DNA of 64,000 nt from Sphingomonadaceae bacterium 3R27C6 (GTDB lineage Bacteria; Pseudomonadota; Alphaproteobacteria; Sphingomonadales; Sphingomonadaceae): contig SCNS01000002.1 of the NCBI GenBank assembly GCA_005503215.1, positions 124,001 to 188,000 on the forward strand, read 5' to 3'. Within the stretch, counting starts at the first letter, position 1, and each line of letters begins with the position of its first letter. A program made the translations under genes and the position numbers. Of this stretch, positions 44,726 to 52,477 are shown one piece after another. The notes under the pieces were generated by a model. That model saw nothing but the letters and a program-made list of their open reading frames with translations, was not told where the DNA came from and did not search any database.

Positions 44726-44989
44726 TTGGCCAAAGAGGAACTACTGACCCTCGACGGCCAGATCGATGAAATCCTTCCCGATGGACGCTTTGGCGTCGTT
44801 CTGGAAAATGATCATCGGATCATCGCTTACACGGCAGGCCGGATGCGACGTTTTCGCATCCGGTCGGTCGTCGGCGACGCCGTACGCGTCGAAATGACGC
44901 CCTATGACCTGACCAAGGGCCGCATCGTTTATCGCGATCGCGGCGCCGGTCCGGCCGGAGGCGGCCCACGCAAGGGCAATCGACGCTGA
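44726..44989 (+). CDS. infA: Translation initiation factor IF-1 (possibly a second, cold-shock-linked copy)
   Basis: 87 residues from a TTG at 44726, four bases after cspA; an ATG at 44663 would overlap cspA and is rejected. The S1-like OB fold is clear: [41 protein letters not shown] and [18 protein letters not shown]-1 binds the ribosomal A site with IF-2 and IF-3. The chain has a 15-residue tail ([15 protein letters not shown]) absent from standard IF-1 and an arginine-rich middle. Alphaproteobacteria usually carry infA near maf, so this may be a paralogue; that gene is outside the window. Confidence 0.9.
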   Translation: MAKEELLTLDGQIDEILPDGRFGVVLENDHRIIAYTAGRMRRFRIRSVVGDAVRVEMTPYDLTKGRIVYRDRGAGPAGGGPRKGNRR

Positions 44990-45026
44990 ATACCCAACCA
45001 GAACAAAACAATGATTACAGGATATT

Positions 45027-45167
45027 ATGAACTTTAATTTGAATGCATTTCCTTCCCTTCTTCGGCCCTATTCCGCGATCGATGCGCGGGCCGATAAGCC
45101 AGCCCGGCGATCGCCGACGCTGACGCGGCGCGAACTTCGCCGCCTGATCGCCCAAATGGTCGACTGA
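45027..45167 (+). CDS. Small basic protein of unknown function
   Basis: 46 residues, MNFNLNAFPSLLRP at the start and a basic end SPTLTRRELRRLIAQMVD that looks like an amphipathic helix. ACAGGATATT precedes the ATG with an acceptable ribosome site. It lies between IF-1 and the 70-residue gene, on the same strand. No family recognised. The ending, an Arg-rich helix, resembles other short sphingomonad proteins. Confidence 0.5.
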   Translation: MNFNLNAFPSLLRPYSAIDARADKPARRSPTLTRRELRRLIAQMVD

Positions 45168-45218
45168 CCTCTCCGGTTCAAACCGACCTTCAACACCCCA
45201 ACCCTAAGGATTTCCGCC

Positions 45219-45431
45219 ATGTCGAACACCAGCGATTTCTACCTGATCCAGGCGGACAAATGCGCGGCCGACGCGGCGGAAAGCACGCTGTCGCAGGTCC
45301 GCGACCGCAATCTGCGCGCCGAACAGGCGTGGCGCACGATGGCCGAGCGCCTGATCCAGACCGAAGCCACGCGCGCTCGGCAAGTCGCTGCGGCCGCCGC
45401 CAAGGCGGAAGCCAACGTCGCCGCCGACTGA
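45219..45431 (+). CDS. Small helical protein of unknown function
   Basis: 70 residues: MSNTSDFYLIQADKCAADAAESTL, then a long amphipathic helix rich in Ala, Arg and Glu (RNLRAEQAWRTMAERLIQTE) ending in an Ala-Lys repeat. AAGGA precedes the ATG at good spacing. Such short helical proteins with F-Y-L-x-x-A-D-x-C-A are frequent in sphingomonads, function unknown. It may be part of the cspA-infA transcript. Convergent with the aminotransferase gene by 12 bp. Confidence 0.75.
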   Translation: MSNTSDFYLIQADKCAADAAESTLSQVRDRNLRAEQAWRTMAERLIQTEATRARQVAAAAAKAEANVAAD

Positions 45432-45443
45432 CGGCTATTCCCC

Positions 45444-46760
45444 TCAGTCGATGCGGCCCAGCAATTCGACAATCTTCCCGAACATCTCGTCAATCTGCGC
45501 CTTTTCGACGATCAGCGGCGGCGACAGCGCAATGATGTCGCCCGTCGCGCGAACAAGCAAACCATTGTCGAAGCAGGCGTGGAACAATTCCATCGCGCGC
45601 GCGGTCGGTGCTCCCGCACGCGGCTCGAGTTCGATGCCCGCGACCAGCCCGATCGTGCGAATATCGATGACATGGCGCGCGCCTTTCAGGCCGTGCGCCG
45701 CGTCCTCCCAGTAGGTGCCGAGTTCGGTCGCGCGGTCGAACAGGCCATCGCGCGCATAAAGATCGAGCGTCGCAAGCCCTGCGGCGCTCGCAAGCGGATG
45801 CCCCGAATAGGTGTAGCCGTGGAACAGCTCGATCCCACCGGGCACGCTTTCGATCACCGCATCGTGGAGGTCGCGTTTCACCGCGACCGCGCCCATCGGC
45901 ACCGCCGCGTTGGTCAGCCCCTTTGCCATGGTTATGATGTCGGGCGTCACACCCCAGGTCCCCGCCGCGGTCGCGCCGCCTACTCGGCCGAACGCGGTTA
46001 TGACCTCGTCAAAGATCAGGATGATACCATGCTTGTCGCAGATTTCGCGGAGGCGCCGAAGATAGCCGACCGGCGGGACGAGCACACCGGTCGAGCCCGC
46101 CATCGGTTCGACGATCACCGCCGCAATGGTGTCGGCACCATGCAGGTCGACGAGCCGCTGGAGGTCGTCCGCCAGTTCCGCGCCATGCTGCGGAAAACCG
46201 CGCGTGAAGGCGTTGCGTTCGACGTCGTGCGTGTGACGAATATGGTCGACCCCGGGCAGCCCGCCGCCGAACGCGCGGCGGTTGTTCACAAGGCCGCCGA
46301 CGCTGATCCCGCCAAAGCCGGTGCCGTGATAGCCACGCTCGCGCCCGATCAGCCGCGTGCGTGTTCCCTGCCCCTTGGCACGCTGGATGTTCAGCGCAAT
46401 TTTCAGCGCTGTATCAACCGATTCTGAGCCGCTGTTGGTAAAGAATATCCGGTCGAGTCCATCGGGCATCAGCGCCGCTAGGCGTTGCGCGAGCTCGAAT
46501 GGCAGCGGATGGCCGAGCTGGAAGGTGGGTGCGAAATCGAGTGTCGCTGCGGCATTGGCGATCGCTTCGGTGATTTCGGGACGGCAATGGCCCGCGTTGC
46601 TGCACCAGAGGCCCGACGTGCCGTCGAGAACCTGCCGCCCGTCGCCCGACTGGTAATACATGCCATTCGCCGACACGAGTTGCCGCGGATGCGCCTTGTA
46701 CGATCGATTGGCGGTAAACGGCATCCAGAAAGAGGCCAGCTGGTCGTTTTCACCCCTCAT
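45444..46760 (-). CDS. Beta-alanine (omega-amino acid):pyruvate aminotransferase
   Basis: 438 residues from the ATG at 46760, preceded by AAAGGAG. PLP-dependent class III aminotransferase. The N-terminal FWMPFTANRSYKAHPRQLV matches beta-alanine:pyruvate enzymes closely, followed by LDGTSGLWCSNAGH, FFTNSGSESVDTALKIAL, the PLP Asp in LIFDEVITAFGRVG and the Schiff-base lysine in ITMAKGLTNAAVPMG. It converts beta-alanine and other omega-amines with pyruvate to malonate semialdehyde and alanine. It lies divergent to the polyamine genes, which fits breakdown of beta-alanine or aminopropyl products of spermidine. Confidence 0.9.
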   Translation of the reverse strand: MRGENDQLASFWMPFTANRSYKAHPRQLVSANGMYYQSGDGRQVLDGTSGLWCSNAGHCRPEITEAIANAAATLDFAPTFQLGHPLPFELAQRLAALMPDGLDRIFFTNSGSESVDTALKIALNIQRAKGQGTRTRLIGRERGYHGTGFGGISVGGLVNNRRAFGGGLPGVDHIRHTHDVERNAFTRGFPQHGAELADDLQRLVDLHGADTIAAVIVEPMAGSTGVLVPPVGYLRRLREICDKHGIILIFDEVITAFGRVGGATAAGTWGVTPDIITMAKGLTNAAVPMGAVAVKRDLHDAVIESVPGGIELFHGYTYSGHPLASAAGLATLDLYARDGLFDRATELGTYWEDAAHGLKGARHVIDIRTIGLVAGIELEPRAGAPTARAMELFHACFDNGLLVRATGDIIALSPPLIVEKAQIDEMFGKIVELLGRID

Positions 46761-46778
46761 TCCGATCTCCTTTAATCC

Positions 46779-46874
46779 TGTCATTGCGAGGAGCGCAGCG
46801 ATGAAGCAATCTCCAGCTATCGGCCTTGGGAATGGCCGATAGCTGGAGATTGCTTCGCTTCGCTCGCAATGACA
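46779..46874. repeat. Near-perfect palindromic repeat (GTCATTGCGAG type)
   Basis: The left arm runs TGTCATTGCGAGGAGCG onward through AATCTCCAGCTATCGGCC, the right arm reads back as GGCCGATAGCTGGAGATT to CGCTCGCAATGACA, with a short centre TTGGGAAT. The arms pair over about 40 bp. The outer GTCATTGCGAG/CTCGCAATGAC ends are known from short repeats in many proteobacteria. It separates the two divergent aminotransferase and puuA promoters. Confidence 0.8.
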
Positions 46875-46972
46875 ACCGGCTTTCGAGCAAGCAAAGAATC
46901 CAGCATATAATCATGCCGAAAATGGCCGAATAGCGGCCCCCTCTGGCGCTCCCCCAAAGCTTGCGATACGCT

Positions 46973-46990
46973 GCCCGTTCCACAACGGGC
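46973..46990 (+). promoter_or_regulatory. Perfect inverted repeat upstream of the first puuA-like gene
   Basis: GCCCGTT (46973-46979), CCAC, AACGGGC (46984-46990), ending 26 bp before the start codon at 47017. It could be an operator for a polyamine-responsive repressor or an mRNA hairpin close to the ribosome site. No regulator gene is nearby. Confidence 0.4.
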
Positions 46991-47016
46991 CGACTCCTCG
47001 GCCCAATCGGGGGCTC

Positions 47017-48363
47017 ATGTCAGTCAATCTGGAACAATGGATCAGCGACCATAAAATCGACGAAGTCGAATGCATCGTCCCCGACATCAACGGGGTCCAG
47101 CGCGGCAAGGTGCTGCCGGCCAAGAAGTTCCTCTCCTCGGTCAAAGACAAGTCGCTCCGCATCCCGGGCAGCGTCTTCATCTGCACGATCGACGGCCATT
47201 ATCCCGAGGATATTGACGATATCTGGGACAAGGATCCCGACAAGATATTGATCGCCGATCCGAGCACGATCTGCGTCGCGCCCGGCTTCACCTCGCCCAC
47301 CGCCTTCGTGATCGCCGACGCCTATAATGGCGACGGGACCGAGGTCGACATCGCCCCGCGCACGATCCTCAAGAAGGTGCTCGGCCTCTACGCCGAAAAG
47401 GGCTGGAAACCGATCATCGCGCCCGAGGTCGAATTCTACCTCGTCTCGCAGAACGCCGACCCCGATTTCCCGCTGACCCCGCCGGTCGGCCAGTCGGGAC
47501 GGAGCGAAACCGCGAGCCAGCCCTACGGGCTCGAGGCGATGAACGAATATGAGGATATCATCGATCATATCTATGACGATTGCGAGCTTATGGGGCTCGA
47601 TATCGACACGATGATCCACGAAATGGGCGCCGCGCAGCTCGAGGTCAATTTCGAGCATGGCGACCCGCTGCGGCTCGCCGACGAGGTGTTCCTGTTCAAA
47701 CGCGTCGTGCGCAACGTCGCGAAGCAGCACAATGTCTATGCGACCTTCATGGCGAACCCGATGGCGGGCCAGCCGGGAAGCGCGATGCATATCCACCAGT
47801 CGGTGGTCGATGCGGCGACGGGCAAGAACCTGTTTTCGGTCGCCAATGGCCGCGATAGCGCGATGTTCCGCAGCTATATCGCCGGGCTTGTGCGCTACAT
47901 GCCGCAAATCTCGCCGCTGTGGGCGCCGAATGTGAACAGCTTCCGCCGTATGCGCCCCGACAGCGCGGCGCCCATCAATGTCCAGTGGGGCGAGGACAAC
48001 CGCTCGTGCGGCTTTCGCGTTCCGATCTCCGACAAGAATAACCGCCGCGTCGAAAACCGCCTGCCGGGCGCCGACAGCAACCCCTATCTCGCAATCTCCG
48101 CCTCGCTGATCTGCGGCTATATCGGCATGGTCGACCGCATGGTGCCCGCCAAGCCGATCGCCGGCAGCGCCTACAACCGCGCCCGCACCCTGCCGCGCAC
48201 GCTCGAGGCGGCGCTCGACCGCTTCGCTTCGTGCAAGAAGGTTCGCAACCTGCTCGGCGACGACTTTTTCGAAATCTTCTTCGCGGTGAAGGATTATGAG
48301 CTCTTCAACTACCAGTCGGTCGTGTCGAGCTGGGAGCGCGAACATCTGTTGATGCGGGTCTGA
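47017..48363 (+). CDS. puuA: Glutamine synthetase-like gamma-glutamylpolyamine synthetase (PuuA type)
   Basis: 448 residues. It resembles glutamine synthetase but belongs to the group that joins glutamate to putrescine or other amines with ATP. Shown by PDINGVQRGKVLPAKKF at the N terminus, EVEFYLVSQNADPDF with metal ligands, FMANPMAGQPGSAMHIHQSV, and the Arg-rich NRSCGFRVPIS and RVENRLPGADSNPYLAISAS. First gene of a unit with puuB, an aminotransferase and a second GS-like gene. E. coli PuuA is 472 residues. Substrate is inferred from the neighbours. Confidence 0.88.
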   Translation: MSVNLEQWISDHKIDEVECIVPDINGVQRGKVLPAKKFLSSVKDKSLRIPGSVFICTIDGHYPEDIDDIWDKDPDKILIADPSTICVAPGFTSPTAFVIADAYNGDGTEVDIAPRTILKKVLGLYAEKGWKPIIAPEVEFYLVSQNADPDFPLTPPVGQSGRSETASQPYGLEAMNEYEDIIDHIYDDCELMGLDIDTMIHEMGAAQLEVNFEHGDPLRLADEVFLFKRVVRNVAKQHNVYATFMANPMAGQPGSAMHIHQSVVDAATGKNLFSVANGRDSAMFRSYIAGLVRYMPQISPLWAPNVNSFRRMRPDSAAPINVQWGEDNRSCGFRVPISDKNNRRVENRLPGADSNPYLAISASLICGYIGMVDRMVPAKPIAGSAYNRARTLPRTLEAALDRFASCKKVRNLLGDDFFEIFFAVKDYELFNYQSVVSSWEREHLLMRV

Positions 48364-48377
48364 CTCGCGGCGCGAAC

Positions 48378-49646
48378 ATGACCGACCCGCTCGCCAACAG
48401 CTATTATGCCGCAACCGCGCATCGGTGGCGTTCGGCATATGAAATGGGCGAAGAGCTTTCGTTCGATGTCGCAATCATCGGCGGCGGCTTCACTGGTCTG
48501 TCCGCTGCCCTCGCCTGTGCCGAGCGCGGTTTCTCGGTGATCCTGATCGAGCGCGAACATGTCGGCTTCGGCGCGTCGGGCCGAAACGGCGGACAGTTGA
48601 TCCCTGGCCTTCGCTGGTCAGCGTCCGAGCTTGAGGGCGAATTCGGTCGCGAGCGCGCCGAGGCGCTGTTCGACCTGTGCTGGCGCGCGAATCCGGTGAA
48701 AGCGCGCATCGAAAAACACGGCATCGATTGTGATCTCAAGACCGGGCATCTTGAGGCCGCGTGGACGCCGAAGGATTTCGACGCAATGAAGCGCGAGGCC
48801 GAGTTTCTGGCGACGCGCTTTGCCTACCAGAGCCAAGTCATCGAGAAGAGCGACATGGGCGCGCATATCGCCAGCCCGCTTTACCACGGCGGCATCCAGG
48901 ATCCGCAGGGCGGGCATTTCCATCCGCTGAACTATGCGATCGGCCTTGCGTACGCCGCCGAGGCCGCGGGCGTTTGCATCTGGGAAGATCAACGCGCCCA
49001 CAGGATCACCGACACGCCGGATGGACTGGGCGTGATGACCGATCGCGCGCACGTCGCCGCGCGCTATGTCATCGACGCCACCGACAGCTGGATCGGCGAC
49101 GTCGAACCCGACCTCGGCCGCTACACCGTGCCGATCATGAACTATAATATCGCGACCGCGCCACTAGCGAACGCCGACGCGCTGCTGCCCAGCGACGCAG
49201 CGGTTGCCGACAGCCGCTTCGTTCTCAACTATTTCCGCCTCTCGGCCGACAAGCGGCTCATCTTCGGCGGTGGCGAGCGCTATTCGCAGACGCCGCCACG
49301 CGATATCGCCGCCTTTGTTCGCCCCTTCATGGCAGAGGTGTTCCCGCAAATCGCCGATGCGCAGATCGACTATGGCTGGGGCGGCGCGGTCGCGGTGACG
49401 ATGAACCGGCTGCCGCATATCGGACGGCGCGGGAACGTCTTTTATGCGCATGGCTTTTCGGGGCACGGTGCGCTGGTTACGACGCTCGCCGGCGAATTGA
49501 TCGCCGAGGCGATGGCCGGGACCGCCGAACGCTTCGATGTGCTCGCAAATCTGCCGTCCAAGCCCTTCCCCGGCGGCAAATGGCTGCGCCAGCCGCTCGC
49601 GACGCTCGGGCTGCTCTACTATGCGATGAAGGACAAGCTCGGGTGA
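48378..49646 (+). CDS. puuB: Gamma-glutamylputrescine oxidoreductase-like FAD protein (PuuB type)
   Basis: 422 residues. DAO-family flavoenzyme: FAD motif VAIIGGGFTGLSAALACAERG, the PuuB-like FGASGRNGGQLIPG, and the C-terminal HGFSGHGALVTTLAGELIAEA. PuuB oxidises gamma-glutamylputrescine to the aldehyde with H2O2 release. It starts 14 bp after puuA. Its stop TGA is overlapped by the GTG start of the next gene. Assignment rests on family resemblance plus position next to puuA. Confidence 0.88.
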   Translation: MTDPLANSYYAATAHRWRSAYEMGEELSFDVAIIGGGFTGLSAALACAERGFSVILIEREHVGFGASGRNGGQLIPGLRWSASELEGEFGRERAEALFDLCWRANPVKARIEKHGIDCDLKTGHLEAAWTPKDFDAMKREAEFLATRFAYQSQVIEKSDMGAHIASPLYHGGIQDPQGGHFHPLNYAIGLAYAAEAAGVCIWEDQRAHRITDTPDGLGVMTDRAHVAARYVIDATDSWIGDVEPDLGRYTVPIMNYNIATAPLANADALLPSDAAVADSRFVLNYFRLSADKRLIFGGGERYSQTPPRDIAAFVRPFMAEVFPQIADAQIDYGWGGAVAVTMNRLPHIGRRGNVFYAHGFSGHGALVTTLAGELIAEAMAGTAERFDVLANLPSKPFPGGKWLRQPLATLGLLYYAMKDKLG

Positions 49647-50986
49647 TATCGGGCGCCGCCATCGCGCGCGTCGCGAGCCGCGAGGCAGAGCGTTTCCGCG
49701 CCGCCAACCCGCGCGCTTTCGCGCATCACGCGGCCGCGAGGGGCTGGTTTCAGTCGGTTCCGTTCCACTGGATGCGCGACTGGCCCAGCCCCGTGCCGAT
49801 CGTCGCCGCATCGGCGAAAGACGCGACGCTGACCAGCATCGACGGGCAGCGCTACGACGATTTCTGCCTCGGCGACACGGCGAGCCTGTTCGGCCATTCG
49901 CCGCCAGCACTCGCCGCAGCGCTGGCGAAGCAGGCGACCGAAGGGCTGAGCTACATGCTGCCGACCGAGCGCGGCGCGGCGCTGTCACAGCGGCTCGCGG
50001 CGATGTTTGGCCTGCCTTTGTGGCAGGTCACGACGACCGCCAGCGAAGCCAATCGCGCCGTGATCCGCTGGTGCCGCGGGATCAGCGGACGGCCGAGAAT
50101 CCTGACGTTTACTGGCGCCTATCATGGCGCGGTCGACGATGCCTTTGTCGACCTGAAAGGCGGCGCGCCGGTCATGCGGGCGAGCTTGGTCGGACAGGTC
50201 CACGACTTATGCGACACCACCACGGTGATTGAGTTCAATGACGAAGCAGCGCTGGCGACGGCGCTCCTCGGCGGCGATATCGCGTGCGTACTCGCCGAGC
50301 CGGTGATGACCAACGTCGGCATGGTGCGCGATGCGCCCGGCTTTCTGGCGACGCTCCGCCGGCTTTGCGACGAGACCGGCACTTTGCTGATCTTCGACGA
50401 AACGCACACCATCTCGTCGGGATATGGCGGCCATGGCGTCACGCACGGCCCCACCCCAGACCTTATCGTCGTCGGCAAGTCGATCGGCGGCGGCGTTCCC
50501 TGTGCGGTCTATGGATTTTCGGCCGCTGTCGCGGAACGCATGGCAGCACTCAATGCTACGCGCCCTTCGGGGCATAGCGGCATCGGAACCACGCTATCCG
50601 CCAACGCGCTCGCGATCACGGCGATGGATGCGATGCTGTCCGACGTCATCACGCCCGCCGCCTATGATCACATGCTGCGCGGAGCGGCGCGGCTCGTCGC
50701 CGGGCTGGAACAGGAAATCGCCGCCGCCGGTCTCGACTGGCACGTCACGCAGGTCAACGCCCGCGTCGAATTCCTGACCTGCCCGACCCCACCGCGTAAC
50801 GGCGGCGAGGCGAAGGCGGCGATGCATCCCGAGCTGGAGGCGGCGATCCACCTGTTCCTCGCAACGCGCGGGATTTTGCTGGCGCCGTTCCACAATATGA
50901 TGTTGGTGAGCCCGGTTACCGCGGGCGACCAGATCGACCGGCTGGTCGGCGCTTTCGCCGACTGCGTGCGTGCATTGAAGGAGTAG
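49643..50986 (+). CDS. Class III aminotransferase, glutamate-1-semialdehyde aminotransferase-like
   Basis: 447 residues from a GTG at 49643 that overlaps the puuB stop (GTGA); an upstream ATG at 49580 would overlap puuB by 67 bases and is less likely. PLP motifs: TTTASEANRAVIRWCRGISGR, LTFTGAYHG, LLIFDETHTISSGYGG (Asp for PLP N1) and the lysine in VVGKSIGGGVPCAVYG. The LIVVGKSIGGGVP-type lysine site is that of glutamate-1-semialdehyde-type enzymes, not of the SpuC group. In this setting it may transaminate an omega-amino acid such as GABA or glutamylated product; exact reaction unknown. Confidence 0.85.
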   Translation: MISGAAIARVASREAERFRAANPRAFAHHAAARGWFQSVPFHWMRDWPSPVPIVAASAKDATLTSIDGQRYDDFCLGDTASLFGHSPPALAAALAKQATEGLSYMLPTERGAALSQRLAAMFGLPLWQVTTTASEANRAVIRWCRGISGRPRILTFTGAYHGAVDDAFVDLKGGAPVMRASLVGQVHDLCDTTTVIEFNDEAALATALLGGDIACVLAEPVMTNVGMVRDAPGFLATLRRLCDETGTLLIFDETHTISSGYGGHGVTHGPTPDLIVVGKSIGGGVPCAVYGFSAAVAERMAALNATRPSGHSGIGTTLSANALAITAMDAMLSDVITPAAYDHMLRGAARLVAGLEQEIAAAGLDWHVTQVNARVEFLTCPTPPRNGGEAKAAMHPELEAAIHLFLATRGILLAPFHNMMLVSPVTAGDQIDRLVGAFADCVRALKE

Positions 50987-50993
50987 TGGGGCG

Positions 50994-52385
50994 ATGTCGA
51001 AGTCATCGGGCGTGATCGCGCCGCGTTCGGAGGCCGAGGCCTTTTTCAAGGCCAATCCCGACGTCGATTCGATCGAGATGATCTACACCGACTTTGGCGG
51101 TGTGCCGCGCGGCAAGCGGCTGCGCCAGCATGAGGTGCTTGCCGTCTACGAAAGCGGGCGCATGTTCCCCGGTTCGATCACCGTCGTCGACATCACCGGG
51201 CAGGACACCGTCGAAACCGGTCTCGTGTGGGAGGATGGCGACGCCGACCGGTCGATGAAGCCGATCCCCGGAACGCTTGTCCGCACCCCATGGGGCGGTG
51301 ACCATGCCGCGCAATTCCTTGTCGATTTCTACGAACTCGACGGCACCCCGCACGATCTCGATCCCCGCCATGTGCTCGGCGGCGTGATCGACCGCTTTAC
51401 CGCCGACGGGCTAACTCCTGTGCTCGCGGTCGAGCTTGAATTCTACCTCGTCGACCCGCGCCGCGCGCGCGATGGCGCCATCCGCCCCGCCCGCCCCGGC
51501 TACAGCCGCGACACCCCGCGCAACGTCGAGGTTTACGGCCTGCGCGAACTCGACGACTTCCGCCCCTTCTTCGACGCGCTTTACGCCGCGACCGATGTGC
51601 AGGACCTGCCACTCGAAAGCGCAATCTCCGAATTCGCGCCCGGCCAGTTCGAACTGACATTGCGCCACAAGCCCGATGCGCTGCGGGCGTGCGACGATGC
51701 GATCATGTACAAAAGGCTCGTCAAGGCGATCGCGCAGCAACATGGCCTCGAGGCCACCTTCATGGCCAAACCCTTCGCCGAGCAGGCGGGCAGCGGCATG
51801 CACATCCATGTGTCGGTCAACGACAGCAAGGACACCAACATCTTCGCCAGCGACGATCCCGAAGGCACCCCCGCGCTCCGCCATGCGATCGGCGGGATGA
51901 TCGGCAGCGTCGGTGACGCCTTCGCGCTCTTTGCGCCGCACGCGAACAGCTATCGCCGCTTCAAGGCGAACAGCTATGCGCCCGTCGCGCCGACCTGGGG
52001 CGTCAACAACCGCACCGTATCGTTCCGCATCCCCGCCGGCCCTCCGCCGAGCCGCCATGTCGAGCATCGCGCGTGCGGCGCCGACGCGAACCCCTATCTC
52101 GCGGTCGCGGCGGTCCTCGCGGGCATGCACCACGGCATGACGAACAAGATCGATCCGGGCACCGCGGTGGTCGGCAACGGCTACGACCGCGACAACAGCG
52201 GCGACGACAAGCCGCCCTCGAACTGGTTCGCCGCGGTCGACCGGTTCCATGCATCGGCGCTGATGCGCGACTATCTCGGCGCGCGGTTCGTCGACATGTT
52301 CAGCATCGTGAAGCGCGTCGAGCAGGACCGCTATTTCGGTGTGGTTCCGACGCTCGATTACGATTGGTATCTGCGCAACGCATGA
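50994..52385 (+). CDS. Second glutamine synthetase-like gamma-glutamylamine synthetase
   Basis: 463 residues. Same family as the gene at 47017 but diverged: EMIYTDFGGVPRGKRL at the N terminus, VELEFYLVDPRRARDG, FMAKPFAEQAGSGMHIHVSVN, GVNNRTVSFRIPAG and RHVEHRACGADANPYLAVAAV. Glutamine synthetase proper would show a tyrosine adenylylation site near the C terminus, which is not evident here. Two copies suggest different amine substrates, for example putrescine and ethanolamine or spermidine. It starts 7 bp after the aminotransferase gene. Confidence 0.87.
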   Translation: MSKSSGVIAPRSEAEAFFKANPDVDSIEMIYTDFGGVPRGKRLRQHEVLAVYESGRMFPGSITVVDITGQDTVETGLVWEDGDADRSMKPIPGTLVRTPWGGDHAAQFLVDFYELDGTPHDLDPRHVLGGVIDRFTADGLTPVLAVELEFYLVDPRRARDGAIRPARPGYSRDTPRNVEVYGLRELDDFRPFFDALYAATDVQDLPLESAISEFAPGQFELTLRHKPDALRACDDAIMYKRLVKAIAQQHGLEATFMAKPFAEQAGSGMHIHVSVNDSKDTNIFASDDPEGTPALRHAIGGMIGSVGDAFALFAPHANSYRRFKANSYAPVAPTWGVNNRTVSFRIPAGPPPSRHVEHRACGADANPYLAVAAVLAGMHHGMTNKIDPGTAVVGNGYDRDNSGDDKPPSNWFAAVDRFHASALMRDYLGARFVDMFSIVKRVEQDRYFGVVPTLDYDWYLRNA

Positions 52386-52477
52386 AAGTTTCAAAGAAAC
52401 TTGGTGCGGCGCAAAAAAGCTCTTTTCAAGCCGACTTTATTGAGTCAGCTTGACGTCACATACAGGGAGGCTGCGAC

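Noticed and set aside
52451-52458. TGACGTCA palindrome upstream of potF
   Set aside because: An 8-bp palindrome is expected by chance in a window this long and has no second copy nearby.
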